DNA of 64,000 nt from Acanthosepion esculentum (GCA_964036315.1 OZ038482.1:8212020-8276019); one strand, 5' to 3'; positions 1 to 10,479 are shown, numbered from the stretch's first letter. Notes: generated from the letters alone by a model not told the origin. Made by a program: numbers and translations.

Positions 1-638
1 AGAATTTTAAACAAACTAAAGAAAGAAAAAAAAAAAACAATATATAAAAAAATACATTAAAATTGAAAAGAAAAATAAAGAAAATATCCAAATTTATCAC
101 AAGTAGATTTTATTGGGACGATTCATTTTTCCCCCAGATCGACAATCAGAAAAGACTTTTGTTTAGACATTTTTTTTCATTTTCTTCTTCATTAACAAGA
201 TGTTAACATGTACAAAACCGACGTGACTGAGGAAATTGGGGGGGTCAAAGGGCACAAAATTTTGTCGGTAATTTCATTTAGCCATATTTATCCACTTTAC
301 GAGGGTTTAAAAAAAAGAAAAAAAAAAAAAGAAAAACGAGGAAAGTGAATTTGTTTTTGTTATATTTTTTTTTTTTTTTTTTGTAGGACTGGAGTGAAAT
401 TATTCAATGCCAGACAGAAGAATACGGTTGAAGATAGTTGGTTATTATCAAGTTTTAAGTAAAAAAAATTCTTTGGGTATTATTTTCATCCAAATTCAGC
501 ATTTGGGGAATTTGGTATCTGGAAACTTTTCTTAAAATACAATCCTAATATTCACATTATTCAACCGATTAATCTTATCAAATTTATAATCTCACAAGAT
601 ACACACAATAAAGGAAAAACAGCAAATGTACGTCTGCT
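1..638. other. AT-rich 3' flank of MCTS1, no gene seen
   Basis: No coding region is supported. The stretch is rich in A and T homopolymers, with A-runs near 305-335 and a T-run at about 365-382. On the minus strand that T-run is an A-tract lying about 590 nt past the MCTS1 stop. It has no AATAAA close upstream of it, so I do not read it as a retroposition tail. Confidence 0.6.
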
Positions 639-644
639 TTTATT
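639..644 (-). promoter_or_regulatory. Candidate poly(A) signal of MCTS1
   Basis: The plus strand reads TTTATT here, which is AATAAA in the sense of the gene, about 325 nt after the stop codon. About 30-40 nt further downstream the sense strand reads TTATTGTGTGTATC, a GU-rich element of the kind that follows cleavage sites. Together they predict a 3' UTR of roughly 350 nt. This is a motif-based prediction with no transcript evidence. Confidence 0.5.
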
Positions 645-969
645 TCTGTCGTTAAAAAGAAAAAGAGTAAATGGACATGAGACATGTAGAGATGTGAAGT
701 CAAAGAGCACATCAACACAACGATTCTCTCTTCTACCAAAAAGACAAGGTGTGTCTGTAGTGTTCATGTACTTAGGCACTGTCGATATGTCAGATGTCCA
801 AATAATAGCAGGTAACCACCTCCTCGCGACCACAAAATAGAAACTAAATAACGTCTGTCCAAAACAGACAGAAAATAAAAATAAAAATGTTGGGTTCTCC
901 GGATGGACGTTCCAGATGCTGTTTTCAAAAAGTTCTGATTACCACAGAAAAAAGGGGAAAAGCAACTGT

Positions 970-1518
970 TTACTTAACAGGTTTCATATTCCAAAGGCCA
1001 TCGTTCAAATAATGCAAGTTTTCCACGCCAATTCCTTTGTTTTTCTCTAAGATTTCTTCCGTAGATAATTTGGTCAGTCCGATCGCTAAAGCATTTTGTT
1101 TGCCTTCAGCCATAACAGCGACAATTGTGTTGTCACCGACTTTCGTCATTTTAGCACCTGGAGACGTCAAACCGGGGCACATGATATTGGCGCCACTAAG
1201 CACAAAGCGAATCGCACCTTTATCTACTTGCATGTGGGGTAAAATAAACGGGTATTTATGGACAAGTCTCAGGGTTGGGATGTACGGTCCGTCTCTCTGT
1301 TTAAAAAAAAGTAGTTCTCCATTCGGGGCCGCCAGCAGTTCGATGTGTTCATGACATTTAACCACCTTTAGGGCATCTTTCTTAGGTAAAATCTGAGGCA
1401 ATACAGATTCGATGAACGGATACTGTTCAGAGACACTCTGCCGAATCGTTCTCTGTACTGATGACTTAGCGTTATTCACGCTCGACACCATTTCTTTATC
1501 ACTGAATTTCTTGAACAT
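970..1518 (-). CDS. MCTS1: MCTS1, translation re-initiation/recycling factor with PUA domain
   Basis: Encodes 182 residues, the usual length of MCTS1 (malignant T-cell-amplified sequence 1). In the family, MCTS1 pairs with DENR in the cytoplasm, binds the 40S subunit and acts in ribosome recycling and re-initiation after short upstream ORFs. The N-terminal pre-PUA part covers about residues 1-92 (MFKKFSDKE..., CHEHIELL at 55-62). The PUA domain follows at about 95-173 and includes the highly conserved [18 protein letters not shown] at 106-123. The end [12 protein letters not shown] is typical. I chose the ATG at 1518 because it gives the MFKKF start and has A at -3. The frame stays open further upstream from a GTG, which I reject as a start. 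There is no intron within the coding region, although many animal orthologues are split, so this is either a naturally intronless gene or an intact retrocopy. No frameshift or stop is present. The identification is firm. Confidence 0.95.
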   Translation of the reverse strand: MFKKFSDKEMVSSVNNAKSSVQRTIRQSVSEQYPFIESVLPQILPKKDALKVVKCHEHIELLAAPNGELLFFKQRDGPYIPTLRLVHKYPFILPHMQVDKGAIRFVLSGANIMCPGLTSPGAKMTKVGDNTIVAVMAEGKQNALAIGLTKLSTEEILEKNKGIGVENLHYLNDGLWNMKPVK

Positions 1519-1750
1519 CTTGAAGCCGGCAAGTCCCACGCTTTGAAACGAAAGCCGGAACCGGATATTAGTATCGCATAAAATAAATGAGCTCCAAATT
1601 AATAATTTATGAATTCGAGTAAAATAGCATCTTATTCTTATTTCTTACAGTTGAATTATAAATAATTATTTAAAAATGAGGAATTAATTTTATAATCCAA
1701 AAATTATTTGAATAACTTTAAGAAAAGGCCATGAGTCGGCAGTGCGCCAT
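1519..1750 (-). promoter_or_regulatory. Probable 5' UTR and proximal promoter of MCTS1
   Basis: Directly upstream of the start codon there is a small GC-richer island in an otherwise AT-rich flank. It contains GCCGGAACCGGATATT at about 1553-1568, with two ETS-type GGA(A/T) cores. Another GC-richer patch at about 1736-1756 holds GTGCGCCATATT, loosely YY1-like. Such motifs are common in TATA-less housekeeping promoters. No transcription start can be fixed from sequence alone. Confidence 0.3.
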
Positions 1751-2665
1751 ATTGAATGTATTCAATTTTTTTTACTGGATAAGAGAAATAATTTCAGTCA
1801 ATGATATATTTGATACTTAGTCAATGTTTTTAATATAAAGATCATTAAGAATAGTTTCATAAATGTATATTCATAATTTTCAAATGTTTTTTCTTTTTAA
1901 AGTTCTTTTAAACTACAAATTCCTTATCAAATTAAGAATTTAATATTACATTATCTCCCTTTAAGTAAGTGGCCAGAAAATTTATAAAACACAAAATAGA
2001 TATGAGACAGCAATTAGTAAAAGTTAGTCAAGGCTTAAAAAATGTTTAGTCTTTTCTTTATGACAAAAGTGGTCAGTCTTAAACTAAAATAATATATCAA
2101 CCATTAAAACTGTGTGTCTGATGAAAAAACTCAGTATGTGGAATATGGCAAATAAATTCTTATTTTCATGAATAACTAAAGAAGCAAATTTCTGTAGCAA
2201 ATGGAGATTACCTTGTTTTTCATTTAGTGTGAACAAATTATAAACAATTTAAAATCCACTTATGTATAAATATATATATAAAAGAAACATATATTAAATC
2301 CACTTGTATATAAAAATAGGAAAATACAGTAATTTTAAAATCAGCCATTTATCTTTGGGTATTCTGGATCTGCTACAAGTCATAAGAGATCTGTCAGTTG
2401 CATGTATATTAGTTCTGAACTAATTGATAACATTCCATATTTTTTGTTTGTAAATATCTGCTAAGAAATTTTATTCTATATGAAAGGCTAAATCTAGCAA
2501 GTGTAATTATATTATCACTAACATATTAAATTGTTGAGATCTGTCTACCCAGGTTTTTGTTGCTGAGTGTTGGGATCCCAAACATTTAACAACAACAACA
2601 CATCTTTTAAATGAAACATATAAAAGTTTATTTTCTGAAGGAAAAGTAAAAGCAGAACATTAGTT
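1751..2665. other. AT-rich intergenic DNA, nothing identified
   Basis: I see no ORF, repeat family or RNA gene that I can support. It is ordinary AT-rich sequence with short TATATA runs near 2268-2300. Confidence 0.5.
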
Positions 2666-2717
2666 GAAATAACATTTATATATTCTTTCCAGAAATAACA
2701 TTTATATATTCTTTCCA
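2666..2717. repeat. 26-bp tandem duplication
   Basis: Two adjacent, nearly identical 26-bp units beginning GAAATAACATTTATATATTC start at 2666 and 2692. They look like a recent local slippage or duplication event. Confidence 0.85.
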
Positions 2718-2896
2718 AAAATATACAATAACAATAAAATGTTCAATTTTCCTTGCAGTGAAGTTTGTTTTATAAAGTAAAGTGTTCTTATTGAACTGTG
2801 AAATGTATGGATACTTACTTTATGACAGTCAGCCTAATGTGTCTGTCAGTGCATAGACAAATCCTTAATCGGCAGCTGCTGGCTGTCATCTCTTCC

Positions 2897-2898
<2 letters not shown>

Positions 2899-2933
<35 letters not shown>
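2899..2933. repeat. (TG)n microsatellite
   Basis: About 17 uninterrupted TG dinucleotides. The small ORF running through it is a product of the repeat and is not called as a gene. Confidence 0.95.
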
Positions 2934-2936
<3 letters not shown>

Positions 2937-4121
2937 CACATGTAGATCAAACTAGCCCCCAAAAGTGTTTGGAACCTTGAGAAGAAGTATGCCTCTATTT
3001 TTATATTCATAAGGGGATTCAAAATATAATTTCATATAGGGGTGTGAATATTTTGAATACAAGGTTTATATTAGGTAGAAAATAATTTCACACTGGCTCA
3101 CGAAATTCTTTTTCTCAAAATTGTAGGAGTTGTGGAAGGAGTTATTGTTATTTTCTAAATCGTCCAAAAATAACGTGATAAGTCTGCAACTACATCCACA
3201 AGTATTTTGGCAGTATTTACCCTTGTAATGATTGTTTATCCACAGGATATTCTGATGTGATTTTATTGGTTGAATAGAGAATAGGTTGATTACAGAATTT
3301 AATTCTTATAAACTACAACCAGAAGAGATTATTTTATTAAAAAATAAAATATTAACAAATAATGATTCAATTAACTAAATTAGTAAACAACTGATAAATA
3401 TGTGCTTCAGCAAAACTTGTTAATAGTTGATCAGTAATGATACAAACTAAAAATACTGTAGACAAAAAACATCCATGTTAAAGTAATTGTTGCAGTAGGC
3501 TAACTTTAATAAATAAAATAAAAATATTTCTTAAGTCTCTTGAAAAGTACCACCTACTTATCGTCTACTTAACATAACCTTAACATCAGGATAGCATTCT
3601 TTAGAACAGACTAATCAGCTAACTTCATTACTGAAAACAGATACACTGGATAAGTGAAACAAAAGATCAACGACCCTGTACCAAAGCAAAAGACAATCCT
3701 ACACATTCACCATACTCCTTTACCACTTACTGACCTCAATAAAAACCAAAGAAAGAGAGTGCTTTGAGGTTAGTTCCCTCTACATTTTCATCAGAAAGTG
3801 AGACTCCAAAGAACTAATCAGGACAACCGCCTACTACAAAGAAGAAGGGGCCTCATTCTCTCTCTGTTCCAGTGTACAGCGATCTATGAATTCTGGATCA
3901 CAAGAAGGATACAATTTGTATTCATAAAAAAGAAAAGAAACCCTCAAAACCATTGTTCACTTAGCATTCATTCATTTTGAATCCAAAAACCCACATCCAC
4001 AGTATCTTTTCTCTGTCTTCATGATTGGAAAAAAATCTTATTTTATTTTTCCTGTTTTGTCATTACTGGTTCTATATTAGACTTAGAAAAAATATTTACA
4101 GGTTTGTATTCAAATTTCATT
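2934..4121. other. Intergenic DNA, nothing identified
   Basis: No supported gene. Short ORFs here lack any recognisable domain and the composition is uniformly AT-rich. Confidence 0.5.
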
Positions 4122-4132
4122 CTTTAAAATGA

Positions 4133-4506
4133 TGGTTGGTTGGTTGATTTTGTTTAGCGGCATATCAAGCTATATGGGTTATTTAATGTCAAAATCTAAA
4201 TATTTTGAACATAATTTTATAGCTTCAACTAAATATATTTTGAATGTAATTGTATGCCTTCAACTACAGATAAATGTATTGTTGGTAATTTTTTCATACA
4301 ATGTACTTTCACAGTGTTTTGTTTTTGTTTGTGGGTGGAAGGCACTATTTGTTCATAGCTGGGACCCTAACAAGTGCTACCACCACAAGTTAAAGTGAAC
4401 CTGGGAACAACAGCAATTAAGAGGTGGTAACACACTCCTCAAAACATCCAATCTCCTGATCAGAGGCCGTGTTGCCAGATGCAGTTTATCATCATACCCA
4501 GGACTA
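4133..4506 (+). mobile_element. Dispersed retroposon-like element, copy A (one satellite-like module)
   Basis: A head beginning TGGTTGGTTGGTTGATTTTG leads into the hairpin-like GGCATATC...GGGTTATTTAATG. An internal ATGTATTGTTGGTAATTTTT follows near 4277-4297, then a tail with CATAGCTGGGACCCTAACA, GGTGAACCTGGGAAC-like sequence and the end CATACCCAGGAC. The same head and tail bound copy C (47682-48328) and the giant-array copy B (about 10971-46208). Flanks CTTTAAAATGA (4122-4132) and CTTTAAAAATGA (4507-4518) look like an aged target-site duplication with a 1-nt difference. The internal module matches the reverse complement of the 37-bp satellite monomer and occurs only about once. No coding capacity is seen. 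The element class is unknown; a LINE-mobilised short retroposon fits best. Confidence 0.75.
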
Positions 4507-4518
4507 CTTTAAAAATGA

Positions 4519-4917
4519 ATTACATTCTTTAATGCATTGGTTCATAACTGGAGTTCAAAAATATCCTTCAGTTATGCAAACTCTGCAAATTCTCCTCAGG
4601 AATTCTATAAAAAATATAGAAAAAAAAAATTTTAATGAAATATTTTACATTCAAATTTGGTAGAAAAAATTTGAAGTCGCAGTAAATAATCTTTTTAAAT
4701 TTGTTGAGTATTAAAAGTGAAATGAAAAAGTTGTTCCCTTTTACTGAGAAAAGTGAATGAACAACTTTCTTAATAACTAAGTCAAATACTCAGTAGTTAC
4801 AGTCATACCGAAGATAATCTTTATATTAATTTTCATCATGAATACGATTTTATTTTTAAGGATAAATAAAAACATTGTATTTAAATTCATATTTCCAGTT
4901 GATTCTGAGTTGCAACC
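4519..4917. other. Intergenic DNA, nothing identified
   Basis: AT-rich sequence with no supported gene or repeat apart from the pyrimidine tract that begins at its right end. Confidence 0.5.
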
Positions 4918-4980
4918 TCTCTCTCTCTCCTTCTCTCTCTCAGTGGTGCTTCATACTGAGGGATTTCTCTCTCTCTCTCT

Positions 4981-5029
<49 letters not shown>
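4918..5029. repeat. (TC)n and (TA)n microsatellites
   Basis: Two TC tracts (about 4918-4940 and 4966-4980) are followed by about 23 TA dinucleotides (4984-5029). Between the TC tracts lies GTGCTTCATACTGAGGGATT (about 4946-4965), which recurs almost exactly at 7101-7120 next to another (TA)n. A shared dispersed repeat therefore borders both microsatellites. The (TA)n abuts the LINE relic that follows. Confidence 0.9.
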
Positions 5030-5030
<1 letters not shown>

Positions 5031-5036
<6 letters not shown>

Positions 5037-5749
5037 GTGATGTAAAAATGGACAGCGAAATCCAATCCAGAATAGCCAAAGCCCGCACAGCATTCGGTAA
5101 TTTTAAACATAGATTATGGAACACCAAAGACGTGTCTCTCAGAGTAAAGATTGACATATACAGATCAGTCATTCTCTCAACCCCTCTTTATGGTGCTGAA
5201 ACTTGGACCCTGTACTGCAAACACATAAATCAACTTGACGCCTTTCATATGCACTTTCTTCATGCTATATGTGATATAAAATGGGATGACATCGTCAAGA
5301 ATAGTGCAATACTGAAGAAATGTAACAAAATCACAGGCATTGAAATCATTCTAGCAAAGATACAACTTAGGTTGACTGATCATGTTGTGAGAATGGATGA
5401 GCATAGGCTTCCAAAAAAGGTGCTGTATGGACAACTACCAGACTCCAAGCATTCAGTTGAACGTTCACTCTTACCCTACAAAGACAAATTGAAAGACAAA
5501 TTGAAACATCTCAACTTTGACCTGAAACTTTTGGAAGCCCAAGCATCAAAACAAAAGGAGTGGCATAAGATATGTTTCATTAAGTTAAAGGGTTTTGAAG
5601 ACAGTAGACTGATGCACCATAATAAACTTCATTAAGCTCTGAAGCAGAGACACCATAAAAATCCGGCTTTAACAAATTTCATCTTTCAGTGTGGCTTTGT
5701 CACCCACAGCAAGGCTGGGTTAGTATCGCACTTAAGAAAGCACAAATGA
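5031..5749 (+). pseudogene. LINE ORF2 3' end (post-RT domain and terminal zinc-finger-like tail), 5'-truncated
   Basis: The reading frame gives the conserved region that follows the reverse transcriptase in a widespread animal non-LTR retrotransposon lineage. Landmarks are EIQSRIAKARTAFGNF, the hallmark LYGAETWTLYCKHINQLDAF and LRLTDHVVRMDE. A TAA at 5633-5635 interrupts the frame. The same frame then continues for 37 more codons to a TGA at 5747-5749, including CGFVTHSKAGLVSHLRKHK, the terminal C2H2-like segment (first Cys pair incomplete). The catalytic RT and endonuclease regions are missing; the copy starts at the (TA)n tract. It is a dead, 5'-truncated insertion. Confidence 0.85.
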
Positions 5750-6540
5750 AATATGTCTTTCCCTTACCTGATTTTCTCCACAATAGCCCTGGCTAGTATG
5801 TATAAGTGTAAAACAAAAGGTACTATCCACTGCTGACTCTTATTTATCGTTCAGAATAGATGAGTCCACAGAATTAGCACGGGATGAACTTCACAGAAGA
5901 GTGAAAAAAAAAATGAAAAACAGTTCTTAGAGTCATTGAAAAAAGAATAGTATGAATACTTTTAGTATTTACTTTCAGTAATTTTTGCAACAAATGCCAA
6001 AAATGTGTGCTGCAGTAATTAAGACTAAAGGAAGATATTTTGATGAGAGCCAAATTTAATCATAAAATGCATAGAAAATCATGTCTCACTTTTTTTAACT
6101 ATGTATAATAATTTTCTCTTAGTTAAAGTACAAAACCAATACTTTTGGTTCCTCTACCACCTGAAGAAACCTTAATGATTGATATAAAATATATATATAG
6201 CTATTTATGTATCTAGAGTTATATGGATGTTTTATTTTCCAAACACAGTCAGCACATTGTGGACATGTTCATAGTTAGTATTATTGAATGTTGGCTTTTC
6301 TTTTTTATTGTTATGGCTTCCACTATACATGCATACAATCCATACATCCAGATAAAAATAAAAAATAAAATCATCCTTGATAATGGATAAAAGTAGAGCC
6401 AAATGCACTCAGAATTATAGAATATTTGGACAGTTTCCATACATTCTGTGTCCAGAAAAAAAAATGCTTGTTCGAACACAAGAAAAATTAAATAAAAAAC
6501 TTAATCACAGTACCTTGTTTGTCGTTTTAATGAAATATTA
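5750..6540. other. Intergenic DNA, nothing identified
   Basis: No supported feature. The sequence just after 5749 may include the LINE 3' UTR, but I cannot find a clear tail or target-site duplication. Confidence 0.45.
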
Positions 6541-6541
6541 T

Positions 6542-6588
<47 letters not shown>
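6541..6588. repeat. (CA)n-(TA)n compound microsatellite
   Basis: A short CA run switches to about 17 TA dinucleotides. Small ORFs through it on both strands are artefacts of the repeat. Confidence 0.95.
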
Positions 6589-6590
<2 letters not shown>

Positions 6591-6632
6591 GTATTAAGAC
6601 AGCAAATTTTTTTAAGGTAAATACTATTAAAA

Positions 6633-6995
6633 ACAAAAGACATTTTGTGTTGATTAATTTTAATTATCAACTTTTCCAAGTTACAAATAATCCTTCTCTT
6701 TGCTTTCATCACAACACTCATTATCTACGACTTTAGATCACAAAATGCACTCCATGTGCTTCTATCACATACTTCTAACAGCTTATTTTAAAAAATAGTG
6801 TTGTTACACCATTTCAAAATTTTACTAACCATACCAATTGTCTCTACCCTGATGATGACTTAAGATAGTTAAAAGCTTAGACCATACTTTGTGTACTTTT
6901 CTTCAGACAATTTCTGATGGAATTTTCACCTTGTCTGAGAAGGATTATTTGTAACTTTGAAAAATTGATCATTAAAATTAATCAACGCAAAATAT
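6633..6995. repeat. Inverted repeat pair of a short dispersed sequence beside (TA)n tracts
   Basis: The plus strand at about 6633-6703 (core GTTGATTAATTTTAATTATC) reappears as its reverse complement at about 6930-6995, with few differences over about 60 bp. Each arm has a (TA)n tract on its outer side (6555-6588 and 7002-7070). The arrangement could form a large stem with AT-rich ends, or be two copies of one microsatellite-tailed repeat in opposite orientation. Confidence 0.75.
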
Positions 6996-6999
6996 CTGT

Positions 7000-7001
<2 letters not shown>

Positions 7002-7070
<69 letters not shown>
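7002..7070. repeat. (TA)n microsatellite
   Basis: About 34 uninterrupted TA dinucleotides, the longest in the window. It is followed at 7101-7124 by the same 24-bp sequence seen beside the 4.98-kb (TA)n. Confidence 0.95.
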
Positions 7071-7124
7071 CATTTTTGTTTTATTTACCCATTTACTGTA
7101 GTGCTTCATACTGAGTGATTTCTC

Positions 7125-7540
7125 AAAATGGGTTGCTCCAAACAGCACTGTAAATAGGAAAATAAAACAAAACTGTTAATTCACGTGTATTAAAAAGCTC
7201 TTTTAAAAGAAATTAAAATAGAGCACTCTTATATATGTAAGCCAAGGAATATACAAACAATATTTATATATAAGCTTGCAAAATGGTCTAGTGGGATTCA
7301 TTCAGTCTAAGAAGTCTATCCCACTGACCCACTAGTATCCAATGTATAAGTATACAGTTGCGTTTTGTTTTTGGGAGTGTGTTAGCATAAGGGTTGTTGG
7401 ATTATGAAAATAATTTATTATAGCTTTATTAGCTATGCCTAGAATAACAATTGAAAATCATCCTGATTTGTGCACAGGTATTTCTACAGACTAACAAATA
7501 CTTAGTACTTGAAAAGTTACCCTATGTACTCCTGTATAAG
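7125..7540. other. Intergenic DNA, nothing identified
   Basis: No supported gene or repeat. Confidence 0.5.
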
Positions 7541-7548
7541 TTAACTTT

Positions 7549-7742
7549 ATGTATAGTGCAACCCCTGTAGATTTTGGCATGAATTTTAACCCCACCAGAA
7601 ACAAATTACCTGTGTATAGTGCAACTGGTCACTAAAAATGCATGATTTTTAACCTCTTCAAAAAATTTGTCTGTGTATAGTGGAAACCTCTATTTTTTGC
7701 CTAAAAACCTCATCATAAAAACTTTCACTATACTCGAGTATA
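7549..7742. repeat. Degenerate 62-bp tandem repeat ending in a 14-bp perfect palindrome
   Basis: The motif GTATAGTG(C/G)AA occurs at 7551, 7613 and 7675, an exact 62-bp spacing, with diverged sequence between. The block ends with TATACTCGAGTATA (7729-7742), a perfect palindrome. This looks like a fragment of a dispersed non-autonomous element with internal tandem units. No coding potential. Confidence 0.7.
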
Positions 7743-7987
7743 TTACACTATGTGAAAATTATTTCAGGTTTTTCTGCAATGATAAAAATGTTGATAATCT
7801 CAACTTTAATGCACTGTATCTTTTTAAAGATGTTTATTGTTAACCAAGATTCATATCTTCGCTTAATTGATTTTGTAGCTATAAACAACAATGGAGATTA
7901 GATTTCAAAGACTATTTTGATATATTTGCAAAATGGTATCCTAAAAATATTTCAAATTTTAGAATTTAAAACTTGTTTTATTTTTTG

Positions 7988-8059
7988 TTCAGAAATTGAT
8001 ATTGCAGCTCAATTAGAAAACAAAATAAACAAATCACAAGTCCAAACTCAAAGATTCAG
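7988..8059. repeat. Direct repeat, right-hand member at 9500-9566
   Basis: TTCAGAAATTGATATTGCAG and the following ~50 bp (through CAAGTCCAAACTCAAAGAT) recur at 9500-9566 with a few substitutions and a small indel. The two copies flank the Ty3/gypsy relic in the same orientation. They are best explained as remnants of its LTR or leader. Confidence 0.75.
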
Positions 8060-9482
8060 GATGTGTGATGTCCATCTTAACCCAGGTACACACATCACTA
8101 ATATCTAACTTTCCTCTTGGCCATCATACTGATAATGGGTCAATGAACTGATAGTCTCTACATTTTCTGACAACAGCCGTAACCTCTGCCTTGGAGACCA
8201 TGGGATCAATCTTCCTTGCAATGAACAGGGTCCTTTTAATGCCAGGATGCCCACTTTGACAGTGTACTCACCTTATCTTGTCTGAGCCGCATTTGTTTAC
8301 TGACACTGCACAGAACAGTTTCACCAGTTCCATCTCTTTCCTCACTGTGTCAAGCCATCTCTGTGGTACCTTTGTCAGCTTGCCTACTTAGTTCTGGTTG
8401 GATTTCACCAGATCTATATCAAATCCTAAAAATTTGCTCTCCACAACAAGAACACCTATATTGATTCACCATTGTCTATGTGGACTTCCATGCTTGTGAC
8501 TCCTCGACTTCTGAGGACCTTTCCATCAGCCATCAGCACATTCATCTCTTGTTTATTCCATGGACAAATATTAGCTATGTTCGTAAGTGAGTGTGAGCAA
8601 CGTGTATCCATGAGGGTGGTATGTTTCATCCCACCAATGTGTACATCAATTACAGGGAATGTCTCTTTCAGGACTTGCGGAGAAGAGAGACTGGCACTGA
8701 CATGGTCAGGTAGAAGAGGCATTACAGCTGGTAGTGCTGCATTTACATCCTGGAGGAGGACAAGGCTGGCACTGACACATTGACCCCTGAGCCATTTTCC
8801 GGACAATCTTGTGACACATGCCCTGGCTCCTGGCATTTATGGCAGTGGCAGCAAGCACCCAAGTCATCTGACCCTTCTGGAGGCAGTTCCTCACCAGGTG
8901 GTTGAGGCTATTACACCTGTAGCACTTGATTCTCAGAGAAAATTGGGAGAACATGTTTACTTTGGGTGGGCCATGTAGCGGCTCCCACTAGTTCTGACTC
9001 TTCCTTCATAAGCACCCAGACCCAGGCCAGTAACTCTTCAAGTGGCAGTGAGTCCATCCTGGAGGCCAACCAAATATGTTGTCATACAAAGGCAGGGAGT
9101 CCATGAACAAATGTGCACACCATTGTGTGGTCAAGTATTCCTCCAAACAGTACTGGAAACTTTCTCAAATCAGCCAGGTAAACATTTACAGTTTCACCTG
9201 GGCACAGTTTCCAAGTTTTGAACTGCTCATATGCAGAGAAACAGTCTGCAGAAAATACAGTGTATAGTACATCCTTAATGCATGCTGCATCCGCTCTCTC
9301 TCTTTGGTCAATTGCTGATATATTGCAAATGCCCCTTCATTCAGTCAAAGGGCAGTGATAGTCTTGAGCCTCTTCACATCACAGAAGTTGCATACCAGTT
9401 CAATTTTCTTGACCCATTCTACTATTGACCCACTGCCATCAAATTCTGGAATCAATTCTATATTGAATTTGCCATCTGCCAT
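8040..9482 (-). pseudogene. Ty3/gypsy gag-pol relic with RT/RNase H deleted
   Basis: Reading the minus strand: gag starts at the ATG at 9482 (MADGKFNIELIPEFDGSG) and shows a capsid-like region (LCPGETVNVYLADLRKF) and a CCHC knuckle CYRCNSLNHLVRNC (8921-8880). A protease follows (HIGGMKHTTLMDTRCSHSL), with the catalytic DTG changed to DTR at 8608-8600. After a frameshift near 8456 comes VLVVESKFLGFDIDLV. This runs straight, in one frame, into the linker LTKVPQRWLDTVRKEMEL and the integrase zinc domain (GHPGIKRTLFIARKIDP, then CRDYQFIDPL) and ends near KMDITH at about 8050. The whole RT and RNase H and most of the integrase core are absent. Scattered stops confirm decay. The order and motifs are diagnostic of Ty3/gypsy; the clade is not assigned. 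Confidence 0.85.
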
Positions 9483-9499
9483 GTTGCTGAAATAGCTTC

Positions 9500-9566
9500 T
9501 TCAGAAATTGATATGGCAGCTCAAATGAAATAAACAAATTGCAAGTCCAAACTCAAAGATCCAGGA
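9500..9566. repeat. Direct repeat partner of 7988-8059
   Basis: Lies just upstream of the gag start of the minus-strand gypsy relic, where an LTR or leader would be. See 7988-8059 for the match. Confidence 0.75.
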
Positions 9567-10475
9567 AGCAAAAAGAAATGTCGAAATCACGAATCACAGG
9601 TTCAATGTCAAAAATTCCAATACATGTAAATCGTCAGAAATCCAATGCACAAGGCAACAGTCACTCACAAGCTGACAGACAAAGTAGAAAAATAAACTGC
9701 CTCACAGTTCAAGAACACCAACCACTTTTATCAATGGAACAATTTTTTCATTGGTCAACAGGTGGAGAGGACAAACAATATTAGCATATCTGAGGTGCAT
9801 TTATGGCAACTGCTTCAACTAACTTGTTTATATTTTGTCTTCAGTATATCAAACCGAATACACATACCCTTTTTCTCTGTAAGTGACTTTCTCTTTTGTC
9901 ACATTTTTATACTAAAAGGTATAAAAGTATAGCCAATTAGTAAACAAGTTCATACAATTTTATGCTGCTTTATACAAAACTATATTGAAAGGAGTAAAAA
10001 CACAGACAAGCTTTTCTAGTAGACAATAAAGCAAAATATAATGTTTTTCTTCTTAATTCCAAAATAACATGTGAGCAGCCATGGTTAAATGTAAAATAAA
10101 TGGCAGAACTGTCCAACAAACAGAATTGACAAAGTTTTCAATAAACAACAACAAGAAAAAGAAAAGAAATGAACAGGACAAAAAATAATATAGAGTAAGC
10201 AAACAAAATATGCGAGGCAGGCAAAGCAATTGGGGTCAACACACAAGAGCAAGTTTGGATAAGTGAACATATCGGTCTGACTTCAAAACAAGACAGACAG
10301 GGATTGAATCAGATAAAATCAAAATTTTATTGGCTAGAAAGAAAACCCAGCATACATTTGTGTACTTAAAATTGCCTATAAATTGGGAGGGGAAAAGTAT
10401 TTTGCAATCATTCCTATTGTGGATTGAAACCAAAACAACATGTAAATCTTTTCAGTCATGGTTATCCTGAGGTTC
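9567..10475. other. Possible gypsy 5' leader/LTR remainder, then unassigned DNA
   Basis: The first ~220 bp lie where the 5' LTR of the minus-strand gypsy copy should be, but the second LTR is not preserved far enough to compare. The rest is A-rich and I recognise nothing in it. Confidence 0.35.
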
Positions 10476-10479
10476 ACCA

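Noticed and set aside
1037..1354. Plus-strand ORF opposite MCTS1
   Set aside because: It is the antisense shadow of a strongly conserved gene and has no recognisable domain.
1518..1539. Seven-codon N-terminal extension of MCTS1 starting at GTG
   Set aside because: It would need a non-ATG start; the internal ATG gives the canonical MFKKF N-terminus and family length.
4838..5030. N-terminal extension of the LINE frame through the TC/TA tracts
   Set aside because: The residues are encoded by microsatellite DNA; LINE homology begins only at about 5031.
6377..7114. Small ORFs rich in Tyr-Ile repeats
   Set aside because: They are translations of (TA)n tracts on both strands.
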